64,000 bases of DNA from Reichenbachiella sp. 5M10 (GCF_002742335.1 NZ_MDGR01000007.1:2236501-2300500), one strand, 5' to 3'; shown: positions 48,332 through 57,458, counted from the first letter of the stretch. Notes: generated by a model from the sequence alone, not told the origin. Program-made: numbers and translations.

Positions 48332-48790
48332 TTAGATTTCGTACGGCACAAATGGGGAAACATCTCCATCGTACTTATGTACTTCACGAATGATTGTAGA
48401 GCTAATGTGTGCAAATTCAGGAGAAGTGATCAAAAACACGGTCTCCAAGGATTCGTTGAGGTAGCGATTGACCTGTGCAATGCTATTTTCGTACTCAAAA
48501 TCCGTTGTATTCCTCAACCCTCTCAATAAATACCCTGCTTTATACTTTTTTGCTAGAGAAGCTGTCAGTTCGTTGTAGGTAATCACCCTGATTTTAGGAT
48601 GATCAGCAAAGGTCTCATTGATCTTGTCAATCATGAGGTCAATCTCAAAATACCGCTGCTTTTTAGAGTTGTGTCCTACAGCTACAATCACTTCATCAAA
48701 CAAGGAATTTGCACGCAACACAATGTCTTGGTGGCCCTTGGTAAACGGATCAAATGACCCTGGGAAAAGTGCTATTCTTTTGTCAGCCAT
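48332..48790 (-). CDS. coaD: pantetheine-phosphate adenylyltransferase
   Basis: From MADKRIALFPGSFDP at 48790 the protein is 152 aa, the usual CoaD length. It shows the nucleotidyltransferase motif FDPFTKGH, GLRNTTDFEYE and the substrate motif HISSTIIREV. It adenylates 4'-phosphopantetheine in coenzyme A synthesis. It follows the DUF3822 gene by 10 bases, a common pairing in Bacteroidota. Longer starts up to 48859 lie inside the DUF3822 gene and are unlikely. Confidence 0.95.
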   Translation of the reverse strand: MADKRIALFPGSFDPFTKGHQDIVLRANSLFDEVIVAVGHNSKKQRYFEIDLMIDKINETFADHPKIRVITYNELTASLAKKYKAGYLLRGLRNTTDFEYENSIAQVNRYLNESLETVFLITSPEFAHISSTIIREVHKYDGDVSPFVPYEI

Positions 48791-48800
48791 GACCGTGACA

Positions 48801-49691
48801 TTAGTCGCAAAGGTGCATGCTAAACAAATCGATGTGATGATGATCCGGGATCTCATCAAACATATAATTGAACTTCAAGAACGAAGGTTTGTTACCCAAA
48901 GTCACATTTCGAATATACTTACGCAGCAAAACCAAGGATTCCCCCTTCTCAGACAAACTTCCCCAAAACACAACAGACTGAGTACGCTGATCCAAACCAA
49001 ACTCCTTGAATACGAGCATGACATATTTCAATAGTTCTTGGCTCGATTTGATCGAAAACTGATTGTAATAATGCAACTGTCCATTTTGTGCGACAAACAC
49101 GTGCAGGACATTTCGATCAAGAATACAGTAGACTTGTTTACCTTCTGACTGAGGTCTCTGTCTAAGTACAGCTTCGATCAAGGCACTCCCCTGATGCAAC
49201 ACAGTCACTTTCTTGTTGGGATACAACGACTGAACCCAGTTTACCAAACGCTTGTCCGATGCAAAGGCATTGACCACATTTGTTGCTTTATGTTGGTAGA
49301 AATACTCGCCTTCTACATTTGGATTGACCACACAGTTCAATTTCAAATACTCGCCTATAGAGTCGGGAATAAAATGTGCACTAGGCACCAAAGAGAACTT
49401 ATGACTCTTCAAGGACAACTTGATCGAATCCCAAAACCCAGCCTTCAACAGGTGATGATTTTCAAACAGACTCATCAACGCTTGCAAACGAGCATTAACC
49501 GTCTTGATATCGAGCAGCATATAGTCCTCGACGAGCAAGCACGAATCGTCCTTGCTATCGGTCACACAAATTTGAATGTCACGAATACCAATTTGCAATA
49601 AAAGACAGTAGTCGTGTAGTTTATCTACATCGAATCTACTGTCCTTTACTCTATGAATTAGTTTATATGAAGTGGATCTTGCTGTCTCCAA
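48801..49691 (-). CDS. DUF3822 family protein
   Basis: The 296-aa protein fits DUF3822, an actin-like ATPase-fold family of Bacteroidota: LHDYCLLLQIGIRDIQICVT near the N-terminus, VVNAFASDKRLVNWVQSLYP in the middle and QFSIKSSQELLKYVMLVFKE in the last third. No ATP-binding phosphate loops are obvious. The start is TTG at 49691, 6 bases after the upstream stop, which supports it. The family is usually found next to coaD, as here, but its role is unknown. Confidence 0.85.
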   Translation of the reverse strand: METARSTSYKLIHRVKDSRFDVDKLHDYCLLLQIGIRDIQICVTDSKDDSCLLVEDYMLLDIKTVNARLQALMSLFENHHLLKAGFWDSIKLSLKSHKFSLVPSAHFIPDSIGEYLKLNCVVNPNVEGEYFYQHKATNVVNAFASDKRLVNWVQSLYPNKKVTVLHQGSALIEAVLRQRPQSEGKQVYCILDRNVLHVFVAQNGQLHYYNQFSIKSSQELLKYVMLVFKEFGLDQRTQSVVFWGSLSEKGESLVLLRKYIRNVTLGNKPSFLKFNYMFDEIPDHHHIDLFSMHLCD

Positions 49692-49697
49692 AGTTTC

Positions 49698-50288
49698 TTA
49701 CTCCCAGTTTCCTGCTGTTGTGATATTTGTTCTTGAACCGAATCTTAAAGGCTTCTTGGTACGGGCCTCGTTGTCTTCTTTCCTTGCAGGGTTGATAGGC
49801 GCAGTACTTTTGACTTCTACTACATCTACCTTCACCCCACCTTTGTCAATTTCGTCAGCCCACATGTCAAATGTCGCTGTTTCACTACCTGGCACTTTGT
49901 CCAATGTAGCCAAGTCAAACTTAGGGAATTTTTTCTTAGAGAAAACAGAATCTTTTACCATTACAGTACCGATCGTATCGATCTCTACATAGACACTATC
50001 TGCACCATAATCCAAGGTGATGATATGCTCGATTTTGTTTACGATATAAAACTGTCCAGAGTCGACAAAGCTTTTCAATTTCGCCCAATCACTGGTGTAT
50101 TGTCCATTGACTGCTTGGTATGCGATCTGAGCTTCTCTGATCATTGTCAATTTTTCTATGATAGCCTTCTCCCCTCTTTCGATACGGTTAGACTCATCAA
50201 TTGACTTATAGATACTATCTCCTAGGTAGTACGCTAGGCCTAAGGATATTACCAAAAAGGCAACTGATATGATTTTAGTTTTCTCCAT
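49698..50288 (-). CDS. pilin-like single-helix membrane protein, hypothetical
   Basis: From the ATG at 50288 the product is 196 aa: one N-terminal membrane helix (IISVAFLVISLGLAYYLGDS), a long amphipathic helix (IERGEKAIIEKLTMIREAQI) and the segment YQAVNGQYTSDWAKLKSFVD, which recalls the fold of type IV pilin-like or pseudopilin proteins. The C-terminal 40 residues are hydrophilic and basic. It heads the operon with DUF3822 and coaD. I cannot assign a function. Confidence 0.72.
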   Translation of the reverse strand: MEKTKIISVAFLVISLGLAYYLGDSIYKSIDESNRIERGEKAIIEKLTMIREAQIAYQAVNGQYTSDWAKLKSFVDSGQFYIVNKIEHIITLDYGADSVYVEIDTIGTVMVKDSVFSKKKFPKFDLATLDKVPGSETATFDMWADEIDKGGVKVDVVEVKSTAPINPARKEDNEARTKKPLRFGSRTNITTAGNWE

Positions 50289-50362
50289 TCTGCGATTCAA
50301 TTTTTTGCAAGTATAAATATTTTTAGAGTAATTCTGCTTCTAAGCAAATGCTATTTTAGACA

Positions 50363-50848
50363 TTATTTCCCAAATATAAAAAAACCCCGATAGCCTAACA
50401 ATTCATTCATATTTTGAAGATTTCTCAGGACCGGGTGAAAGCACTCCTCCCCCTTCTTTTGGATGTCATCTATACTCAGAAACGCATACTCCTGAAGGCT
50501 TTGATTGTCACCCGATTCTGGATCTATACCTAGGACAAATTCACCACTTACCGCCTTGATTTCGAAGAAAAGCTCGATCGCATGCAATGCCTCTGATCGA
50601 AACTCGTGAAGAAATAAAAAATCCCCCACTGTCACTTCAACCCGTAGCTCTTCGCGAAACTCTCTCGATAAGGCCTCCGACAATCCTTCTCCAAACTCTA
50701 CACCTCCACCTGGTGGCAACCATAGTTCGTTCTCAGTATTGAGTCCACTATGATTGAGTAGCAATACTTTGTGGTCATGCACCCACAACCCCATCACGCG
50801 TACGCGGACTTTGTTGCCAAAAATACTTGCAATTTCTTCAGAGGTCAT
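50363..50848 (-). CDS. NUDIX hydrolase
   Basis: The 161-aa protein has the NUDIX box GGVEFGEGLSEALSREFREE followed by LRV, so the Gly of the EExGU tail is replaced by Arg. The segment WLPPGGG just before it and the strand VRVRVMGLWVHDHKVLLLNH are typical of the family. Substrate is unknown. It is divergent from the helicase gene at 50895 with 46 bases between them. Confidence 0.88.
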   Translation of the reverse strand: MTSEEIASIFGNKVRVRVMGLWVHDHKVLLLNHSGLNTENELWLPPGGGVEFGEGLSEALSREFREELRVEVTVGDFLFLHEFRSEALHAIELFFEIKAVSGEFVLGIDPESGDNQSLQEYAFLSIDDIQKKGEECFHPVLRNLQNMNELLGYRGFFIFGK

Positions 50849-50894
50849 AGTATTGGGATACCTATTATTGTAATTCCAAATTAAACAAATCGGT

Positions 50895-52292
50895 TTGCCA
50901 CTACCCTCAGAAATATTAAAAAATAAATTTGAACACGAGCCTACACCAAGCCAGCTTCAAATGTTTGCGGAGTTTGATCGATTCATTGCCTCCAATGACC
51001 CTAAGACCACCTTCGTCTTGCAAGGATATGCCGGCACAGGAAAAACAACCATCGTTGGTACTCTGGTCAAAATTCTGCCTCTCTTTAATTACAAATTCGT
51101 CCTACTCGCACCTACGGGCCGAGCCGCCAAAGTCATCAGCCAATACGCTAAACGAACAGCCTTTACGATTCACAAAAGAATATACAAAACCAAAAATGAC
51201 AAAGATGATCTTGGACCTGTATTTAGCAGAACCAAAAACTATCAGAGCCACACCATTTTCATCGTAGATGAGGCTTCTATGATCGGTTCGGAAGCGGAGT
51301 TCAAAAGCAAGAGTCTGCTCAACGACCTCATCGAATATGTCTTCGAAAACCAAAACAACAAACTGATACTGATCGGAGATACGGCACAACTCCCTCCTGT
51401 CAATCAAACGTCGAGCTTGGCACTGGACCGCAGCTATCTCCAAGAAGTATACAAGCTCCATGTATATGGCACTACACTGACGCAAATCACACGTCAAGCA
51501 GCGGATAGCGGCATCCTAGTCAATGCCACGGCTCTAAGGGATGCACTCAATACCAAAGAGTTGCGGTTTCACTTCCATACCAAGGATCATCAGGACATCT
51601 ACCGGATGACCTCCGAAAAACTCGAAGACGGCCTTCGCTATGCGCATGACAAATATGGAATAGAAAACACGCTTGTCATCTGTCGGTCCAACAAAAATGC
51701 AGTGATGTACAACCACTACATCAGAAACAGCCTCCTCTACAAGGAAGACGAACTCGATGCGGGCGACCTCCTCATGATCGCTCGCAACAACTACACCTTT
51801 GGACAAGAGGATATTCCCTCGGGATTCCTCGCCAACGGAGACTTCATCGAAATACTCAAAATCAAAAGAGATGAAGAGCTACACGGTTTGCGCTTTGCAG
51901 ACCTAGAGGTCCAGCTGGTAGACTACCCTGATGTCAAACCCTTTGAAGTGAAAATAATTTTAGACGGCTTGCATAGCTATAGCCCAGCTTTGACGCGCGA
52001 ACAAAACCAAGCCTTGTACACCAGCGTCCTAGCGGACTATGCTGATCTACCCAAGAAAAAACAAAAGGAAGCCGTCAAAGAAGACAAATATCTCAATGCG
52101 CTACAAGTCAAATATGCTTATGCGCTGACTTGTCACAAGTCTCAAGGCGGACAATGGGATGCGGTTTTTGTAGACCAGGGCTATTTGGGAGAGGATTTTG
52201 AACAACGCGATTTCATACGGTGGGCATATACTGCAATGACTAGGGCAAAAAACGAATTATTTCTCGTTAATTTTAACGCCAAATTCTTTTAA
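50895..52292 (+). CDS. RecD-like ATP-dependent DNA helicase (AAA_30/UvrD_C_2)
   Basis: The 465-aa protein has Walker A GYAGTGKTT (about 44-52), APTGRAAKVI, Walker B IVDEASMIG, GDTAQLPPV, and the C-terminal UvrD-type block YALTCHKSQGGQWDAVFVD followed by RWAYTAMTRAKNELFLV. This is a superfamily 1B 5'-3' helicase like RecD2 without the N-terminal extension. The start appears to be TTG at 50895; the alternative ATG at codon 23 would cut the conserved Q-like segment TPSQLQ. A DUF1573 gene follows after 39 bases. Confidence 0.92.
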   Translation: MPLPSEILKNKFEHEPTPSQLQMFAEFDRFIASNDPKTTFVLQGYAGTGKTTIVGTLVKILPLFNYKFVLLAPTGRAAKVISQYAKRTAFTIHKRIYKTKNDKDDLGPVFSRTKNYQSHTIFIVDEASMIGSEAEFKSKSLLNDLIEYVFENQNNKLILIGDTAQLPPVNQTSSLALDRSYLQEVYKLHVYGTTLTQITRQAADSGILVNATALRDALNTKELRFHFHTKDHQDIYRMTSEKLEDGLRYAHDKYGIENTLVICRSNKNAVMYNHYIRNSLLYKEDELDAGDLLMIARNNYTFGQEDIPSGFLANGDFIEILKIKRDEELHGLRFADLEVQLVDYPDVKPFEVKIILDGLHSYSPALTREQNQALYTSVLADYADLPKKKQKEAVKEDKYLNALQVKYAYALTCHKSQGGQWDAVFVDQGYLGEDFEQRDFIRWAYTAMTRAKNELFLVNFNAKFF

Positions 52293-52331
52293 ACAATCGC
52301 TAGAAAACGATCATTATAACAAAAACTAGAT

Positions 52332-52760
52332 ATGAAAAAGACACTGATAATCCTTTCACTCTTTGTGAGCACACTCTCTGCATTGGCACAAGAAGGGGCT
52401 GAGATCATTGCTCCTGGACCACACATCAAATTCGCTACATCCGTATACGATTTTGGTGACATCACACAAGGTGACCGAGTCAACTACACGTTTGAATTCA
52501 CCAACGATGGAGACACCCCACTCATCCTCTCCAATGTCCAAACCACTTGTGGTTGCACTGCATCCAGCTGGCCAAGAGAACCTATCGCACCTGGAGCATC
52601 TAGCAAGATCGATGTGACATTCAACAGTACAGGAAAGATTGGCCATCAAAACAAAGTAATCACAATCACTAGCAATGCCACCAATAATCCAGAACGTGTC
52701 AAGATCGTCACCAACATCCTACCAAAACCTGCTGAAACTAGTACAGAAGAAGATTCATAA
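52332..52760 (+). CDS. secreted DUF1573 domain protein
   Basis: The 142-aa product has a signal peptide (about 1-20, SALAQ) and a DUF1573 Ig-like domain: VYDFGDITQGDRVNYTFEF, VQTTCGCTASSWP and KVITITSNATNNPE. The fold is related to ASH/MSP-like beta sandwiches, and family members sit in the envelope of Bacteroidota. Role unknown. It ends at a strong hairpin. Confidence 0.92.
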   Translation: MKKTLIILSLFVSTLSALAQEGAEIIAPGPHIKFATSVYDFGDITQGDRVNYTFEFTNDGDTPLILSNVQTTCGCTASSWPREPIAPGASSKIDVTFNSTGKIGHQNKVITITSNATNNPERVKIVTNILPKPAETSTEEDS

Positions 52761-52783
52761 ACAAGAAGACGGGACACGTCCTC

Positions 52784-52829
52784 AACAAAAAAGCGGTCCA
52801 AAACCAATGTTTTGGACCGCTTTTTTGTT
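52784..52829. terminator. bidirectional terminator with 21-bp perfect stem
   Basis: Bases 52784-52804 pair without mismatch with 52809-52829 around a CAAT loop. The GC core GCGGTCC is flanked by A6 and T6 blocks, so it serves both the DUF1573 gene and the opposing symporter gene (stop at 52848). Confidence 0.92.
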
Positions 52830-52847
52830 GCTCTATCACGTCTAAAC

Positions 52848-54524
52848 CTATTCTCCTTTCCTAAACAACTGAATCAACACCGAAACGCCAATCACCCCAG
52901 CACAACCGATTAGATTGAACCAGAGATACCCAATCTCAGTAAACTGAAACAAAGCCAAAATCAGCAACTGTGAAGCAATAGCCGCCCAAAACACCGCGGT
53001 TCCTTTGACAAATTTCACAAAGAACGCTACAAGAAATATCCCCAAAATATTGCCATAAAACAGAGAACCCAAAATATTGACCATTTCAATCAAGTTTTCG
53101 GATTGATGGGCCATGAAAGCAAACCCAATCGCTAGACACCCCCACAAGGCAGTCAACAATTTGGAGACACGGACGTATTGTCGGTCAGTTGCTTTGGGAT
53201 TGACAATGTTTTTATAAAAATCTACAGTCGTCGTAGAAGCCAACGCATTGAGCTCACCAGAGGTCGATGACATAGCTGCCGAAAAAATCACTGCAATCAG
53301 CAAACCGATCAGCCCTTCGGGTAAATAATTGAGAATAAAAGTCAAAAACACATAATCTGAATCCTTGGTTTTCATGGAAGCATCATGTGCTGAGATCAAC
53401 TCGCGCATGTCTTGACGATTTTGTTCAAGTGCTTCTGTCGATTCTTTCATCTCTTCTATCCCGATCTGACCTTGTGGGGTCTCCATATCCGTCTGCACAA
53501 AGGACAAAACTGCTTCTCTTCTTTTGATATGAAGTGCTTCATGCTTGGAAAGCAATTGATCCGTTTGTTCGGGAGCCACGACATGCAGTTCTTCTACGGA
53601 CCGTTCGTTGAAATGCACGGGAGATGGGTAAAAAATGTAAAACACATAAAGCATTGCTCCGGTAAGCAGAATAAAGAACTGCATAGGAATCTTCATCACC
53701 GCATTGAACATCAACCCCATCTTGCTTTCAGCAGTATTTTTCCCCCCAAGGTAGCGTTGTACTTGTGACTGATCTGTCCCAAAGTACGACAAAGCCAAAA
53801 ACAAACCACCCAAAACACCAGACCAAACAGTGTATCTTTTTTCTATATCAAAAGAAAAATCCACAGCATTGAGTTTATCCAAATTCCCAGCAACATGCAG
53901 AGCCTCTGTAAAACTAACAAAAGGGCTCAGGTAATATACGATAAAGCCAAAGGCAACCACCATACCGAAGAGGATTACCCCCATTTGCTGCTTTTGGGTA
54001 ATACTCACGGCCTTGGTCCCTCCACTCACCGTGTAGATAATGACCAAAAGCCCCACCAACAAAACCGTATACACCAAGTCCCATCCGAGTATGGTCGATA
54101 AAATAATCGCTGGAGCATAAATGGTAATCCCTGCAGCTAATCCTCGTTGGATCAAAAACAAAAAAGCTCCCAATAACCGAGTCTTCTTGTCAAAACGCGA
54201 CTCCAAGTACTCATATGCCGTGTACACTTTAAGTCTATAATAGATAGGTATAAAAACAAAAGCAACGATCACCAAGGCGATCGGTAGTCCAAAGTAGTTT
54301 TGCACGAAGGCCATACCACTCTCATACGCTTGCCCAGGAGTAGAAATAAAAGTAATCGCGCTCGCTTGAGTTGCCATCACCGAAAGACCAATCGTACCCC
54401 ATTTCATACTATTTCCTGCAAGGAGATAATCCTGCATACTATTCGTACCAAGGGTCTTGTACACACCATACCCCACGATAAGTCCCAGTGTCCCAAACAA
54501 CACCAACAAATCCAATCCACTCAT
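52848..54524 (-). CDS. sodium:solute symporter (SSS family)
   Basis: The 558-aa membrane protein has about 13 hydrophobic helices and the SSS-type features MATQASAITFISTPGQAYESG (split over ~50-70) with the sodium-site serines/threonines, and ALSYFGTDQSQVQRYL near 245. A hydrophilic, mostly helical stretch of ~75 residues (about 310-385) interrupts the membrane core. Its ATG overlaps the stop of a 40-aa membrane protein gene (ATGA), which in turn follows the PIG-L gene by 5 bases. The transported solute is unknown; a sugar or amino-sugar product is an inference from the deacetylase neighbour. Confidence 0.92.
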   Translation of the reverse strand: MSGLDLLVLFGTLGLIVGYGVYKTLGTNSMQDYLLAGNSMKWGTIGLSVMATQASAITFISTPGQAYESGMAFVQNYFGLPIALVIVAFVFIPIYYRLKVYTAYEYLESRFDKKTRLLGAFLFLIQRGLAAGITIYAPAIILSTILGWDLVYTVLLVGLLVIIYTVSGGTKAVSITQKQQMGVILFGMVVAFGFIVYYLSPFVSFTEALHVAGNLDKLNAVDFSFDIEKRYTVWSGVLGGLFLALSYFGTDQSQVQRYLGGKNTAESKMGLMFNAVMKIPMQFFILLTGAMLYVFYIFYPSPVHFNERSVEELHVVAPEQTDQLLSKHEALHIKRREAVLSFVQTDMETPQGQIGIEEMKESTEALEQNRQDMRELISAHDASMKTKDSDYVFLTFILNYLPEGLIGLLIAVIFSAAMSSTSGELNALASTTTVDFYKNIVNPKATDRQYVRVSKLLTALWGCLAIGFAFMAHQSENLIEMVNILGSLFYGNILGIFLVAFFVKFVKGTAVFWAAIASQLLILALFQFTEIGYLWFNLIGCAGVIGVSVLIQLFRKGE

Positions 54525-54643
54525 ATAAATGCTTGACTAAACCAGTACAACAACGCGATAACTCCCAAAAGAGTCGAAAGAACGAACCAATACATCTGGC
54601 TCCATCGTTTGAAAAATGGCGGTTTTTCTTCTATTTCTTGCAT
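54521..54643 (-). CDS. 40-aa single-helix membrane protein, likely symporter accessory
   Basis: The frame begins ATG at 54643 and ends TGA at 54521, overlapping the symporter start by 4 bases. The 40 residues comprise an acidic N-terminus (MQEIEEKPPFFKRW) and one membrane helix (MYWFVLSTLLGVIALLYWF). Position between two genes with a 5-base gap and a 4-base overlap makes it a real cistron. Small single-helix subunits accompany several SSS transporters, so an accessory role is plausible. Confidence 0.75.
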   Translation of the reverse strand: MQEIEEKPPFFKRWSQMYWFVLSTLLGVIALLYWFSQAFI

Positions 54644-54648
54644 GACGA

Positions 54649-57129
54649 TTACTTACCCAATGAGATCATATTGGCAAAGATACGATAGGCTCCTGGCACG
54701 CCTGCAGGCAACTCTCTAAACCAAGAGTAGCCCGTGTACACATAGTACCCTTCCCCATACTTAGCCACCAACAAACCACCGTCTCTGGCGGGCTCCCCTG
54801 GGTCATTGGAAGACAAGATGGCTTCAAACTTTCCACTCCATTTGTTCGGAAAGTACAACCCTCGCTCTTGTACCCAGTTGTCAAAATCATCAGAACTAAT
54901 CTTGTTGGGTGTATTGAGCACAGGGTGCTCTGGCTGTAACAAACGAACCTCTGCCCCCTCTACTGACACACGATCTCGAGATAGCTGCAAGTCATAGGGA
55001 GCGACATCCTCTGTCACAAGACGATGTGAGGTATTGTACTGCACGATGACCGTCCCTCCTTCTTTGACATACTGCATCAATACCTTGTTTTGAAACTTCA
55101 ACTTGTCCCGTGTATTAAAAGCTCGAATACCTAGAATAACTGCATCATATTGACTCATATTATCCAAGGTGATTTGTTCATCGTCAAGCATGTCTACCTG
55201 GTACCCAATTTGTTCTAAACTCGCCGGCACATCATCCCCTGCCCCTGCTATGTACCCAAGGTTATCCCCCTTACGTTTCAAATCAATGTGCACCACCTTC
55301 GCTGCAGCTTCAGGCAACAGGGTTTGTGTAGGAATGTGCTCATATTCTATCTTTTCGATCGCATAGCTGTATTGCTCTGAACCTACCGACACCTCTGCCT
55401 TGACATACCCTTCAGATTGCATACTAGGAGGCGTCAATGTAAATGCAAATACCTGTTCTTGTCCTTTGGCATCCATACTGAACTTGTGTACTTTGGGCTT
55501 AGCACTCCAGCCCTCTGGCACATTCAATCTCAATTGCCCTTTTGTCTTATCGTCTCCAGCTGTTACTTTGACATTCACTTCCTTTTCCTTTCCTTCCGAA
55601 AACACAATCACTTGACCTTCGATATTCGCAAAAACAGGTGGTGCAATCACCACGGGCTTGTACACTTCTCCTTCTACAGGGTCACTGATTTTGTACACGA
55701 CAGGGATCTTGTAATCCAAATAGGTTCCCCCTATTTGGACGGTAAATACAGCACTCAAGGCGGGCTCATTTTCGGGACTGCCAATCAGCGCAGGATCGTC
55801 GACTCGATACATCCCCAATGTGCCCTTCTTTTTCAACCAATATGGTTGTGAATAGTCTACGTTATCTTTTAGGTCGTAGTGCTTGTCCATATGGATCGGA
55901 CGGTTGTAGTGCAACTTCTGATCGACACGAAAGGATTGAATCCCTTCAATGTCAATAGCAGTCAAAACAAGTGCAGCATCAGACCGGTTGATCACTTCAA
56001 TACTTAGCTCCAACTCGTCACCCGGAGCGTAGGTATTTTCATTGGCTTTGACCTCCATATACAACCCTGCACAGGCTTTGATCAAATCCTGGATTTGTTT
56101 CTCTTTGACTTGACGCCAGTATTTATCTTCTATATTTTGCAAGGCATTGTACGCCGATACCAGATCAGAAATAATCAATTCGGGATGAGCCGGGTCAAAA
56201 TCCATCAGTGCATTATCAATATGATACCCCACTTTATCTCCGCCTTCCACTCTAGCCCAAGTCACCTCTATACCATCAAAAAGATCCTCTTTGGCCTCTT
56301 CTCCAGTCACTGGAATAAAATACTCCATAGACGTACCTCTGGTTCCTACTGTACCAAACCCTTGGCTCTTGTGCATGCTACGGCTATGCGCTGCAATCTC
56401 CGTGTAGGACTCACCTAGCAAGGAGTTGTAGCCTCCCACATCAAATGACAACAGTCCTTCTGGGTGAAATTCACCATCCTTCCCTTTGAAAAAATGAGGG
56501 TGCGTATTGAACAATAGCCTTTTGGGCTGCCATACACCATACATCTCTGCAGACTCAGGATACGCTGTAGGATCAGCTGCCAGATTGAAAGCCTCTCTGG
56601 CCAAAATTGCAGAGGCCGTATGATGTCCATGCCCCCCACGTCCATCCTCGGGAAAACGGGTCACCACTACATCGGGTTTATGTTTGCGATACACTCGCAC
56701 AAAATCAGAGAGTACCTCATCTCTATTCCATATTGTAAATGTTTCTTCTGGATTTTTGGAATAACCAAAGTCATTGGCCCGACTAAAATACTGCTGACCA
56801 CCATCCGTACGCCTAGCAGCCAATAGTTCTTGAGTTCTTATCACTCCTAAAGCTTCTCTAATCTCTGGTCCGATCAAGTTTTGCCCTCCATCTCCTCGAG
56901 TGGCGGACAAGTATGCTGTATGGTAATGTTTTTCGTTAGCGAGATAGGTGATCAAACGCGTGTTCTCATCATCTGGATGGGCAGCCACGTACAAAACTGA
57001 GCCTAATACATTCAATTCCTGCAGGTCATGCAGTAATTCTCCCGAATTAGGTTGTTTGGGTTGTTGAGAGTAAGACAATAAGGGTAAAAAAACAAAGAGA
57101 GAGGCGGCAATTCGTAATGTCAATTTCAT
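54649..57129 (-). CDS. secreted PIG-L (LmbE) family deacetylase, 826 aa
   Basis: After a signal peptide (about 1-21, LSYSQ), residues ~30-260 form a PIG-L domain with the zinc motif AHPDDE and the second histidine cluster HGHH. PIG-L enzymes remove N-acetyl groups from sugars. The middle (~350-560) contains beta-sandwich domains, and the last ~200 residues resemble a class I glutamine amidotransferase-like flavodoxin fold (YDAVILGIRAFNTR, GGTVIVQYNTSH). The secreted location suggests action on extracellular or periplasmic amino sugars, whose product the co-encoded symporter could take up; that is inference. Confidence 0.9.
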   Translation of the reverse strand: MKLTLRIAASLFVFLPLLSYSQQPKQPNSGELLHDLQELNVLGSVLYVAAHPDDENTRLITYLANEKHYHTAYLSATRGDGGQNLIGPEIREALGVIRTQELLAARRTDGGQQYFSRANDFGYSKNPEETFTIWNRDEVLSDFVRVYRKHKPDVVVTRFPEDGRGGHGHHTASAILAREAFNLAADPTAYPESAEMYGVWQPKRLLFNTHPHFFKGKDGEFHPEGLLSFDVGGYNSLLGESYTEIAAHSRSMHKSQGFGTVGTRGTSMEYFIPVTGEEAKEDLFDGIEVTWARVEGGDKVGYHIDNALMDFDPAHPELIISDLVSAYNALQNIEDKYWRQVKEKQIQDLIKACAGLYMEVKANENTYAPGDELELSIEVINRSDAALVLTAIDIEGIQSFRVDQKLHYNRPIHMDKHYDLKDNVDYSQPYWLKKKGTLGMYRVDDPALIGSPENEPALSAVFTVQIGGTYLDYKIPVVYKISDPVEGEVYKPVVIAPPVFANIEGQVIVFSEGKEKEVNVKVTAGDDKTKGQLRLNVPEGWSAKPKVHKFSMDAKGQEQVFAFTLTPPSMQSEGYVKAEVSVGSEQYSYAIEKIEYEHIPTQTLLPEAAAKVVHIDLKRKGDNLGYIAGAGDDVPASLEQIGYQVDMLDDEQITLDNMSQYDAVILGIRAFNTRDKLKFQNKVLMQYVKEGGTVIVQYNTSHRLVTEDVAPYDLQLSRDRVSVEGAEVRLLQPEHPVLNTPNKISSDDFDNWVQERGLYFPNKWSGKFEAILSSNDPGEPARDGGLLVAKYGEGYYVYTGYSWFRELPAGVPGAYRIFANMISLGK

Positions 57130-57211
57130 AGAAAATTATGTTCTGCAATTTTAGTCTGCTACAAACGAAAGCTAAATTAACGACGAAAAAAGGAATGAGT
57201 TTGGATTGGAC

Positions 57212-57245
57212 AAAAAAAACCCTGATTCCACCTCTGGAATCAGGG
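57212..57245 (-). terminator. strong minus-strand terminator
   Basis: CCCTGATTCC (57220-57229) pairs perfectly with GGAATCAGGG (57236-57245) around a 6-base loop. Read on the minus strand the stem is followed by eight T. It ends transcription coming from the subtilisin gene or from a small transcript downstream of it. Confidence 0.88.
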
Positions 57246-57432
57246 CGTAGTTGACCTACTTTAACCTAACCTAGTTTTAAATATCTTTATTTTGGCTTAG
57301 TGCCGAAAATTCTTTTTTCAACCTCAATTCTTCTTAAATACTTTCACCAAGAACAGTCCAAAACAACTCATTTTGAACACCTTTGAATTGAATACAACGG
57401 TAAGGTAAGAGGAAAAAAATCTACTTCCAAAG

Positions 57433-57458
57433 ATTTTAACATTCTATATTGTTAAAAT
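57433..57458. repeat. AT-rich inverted repeat after the subtilisin gene
   Basis: ATTTTAACA (57433-57441) and TGTTAAAAT (57450-57458) are perfect reverse complements separated by 8 bases, 19 bases beyond the subtilisin stop. It could be a weak hairpin or a protein-binding palindrome. Confidence 0.4.
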
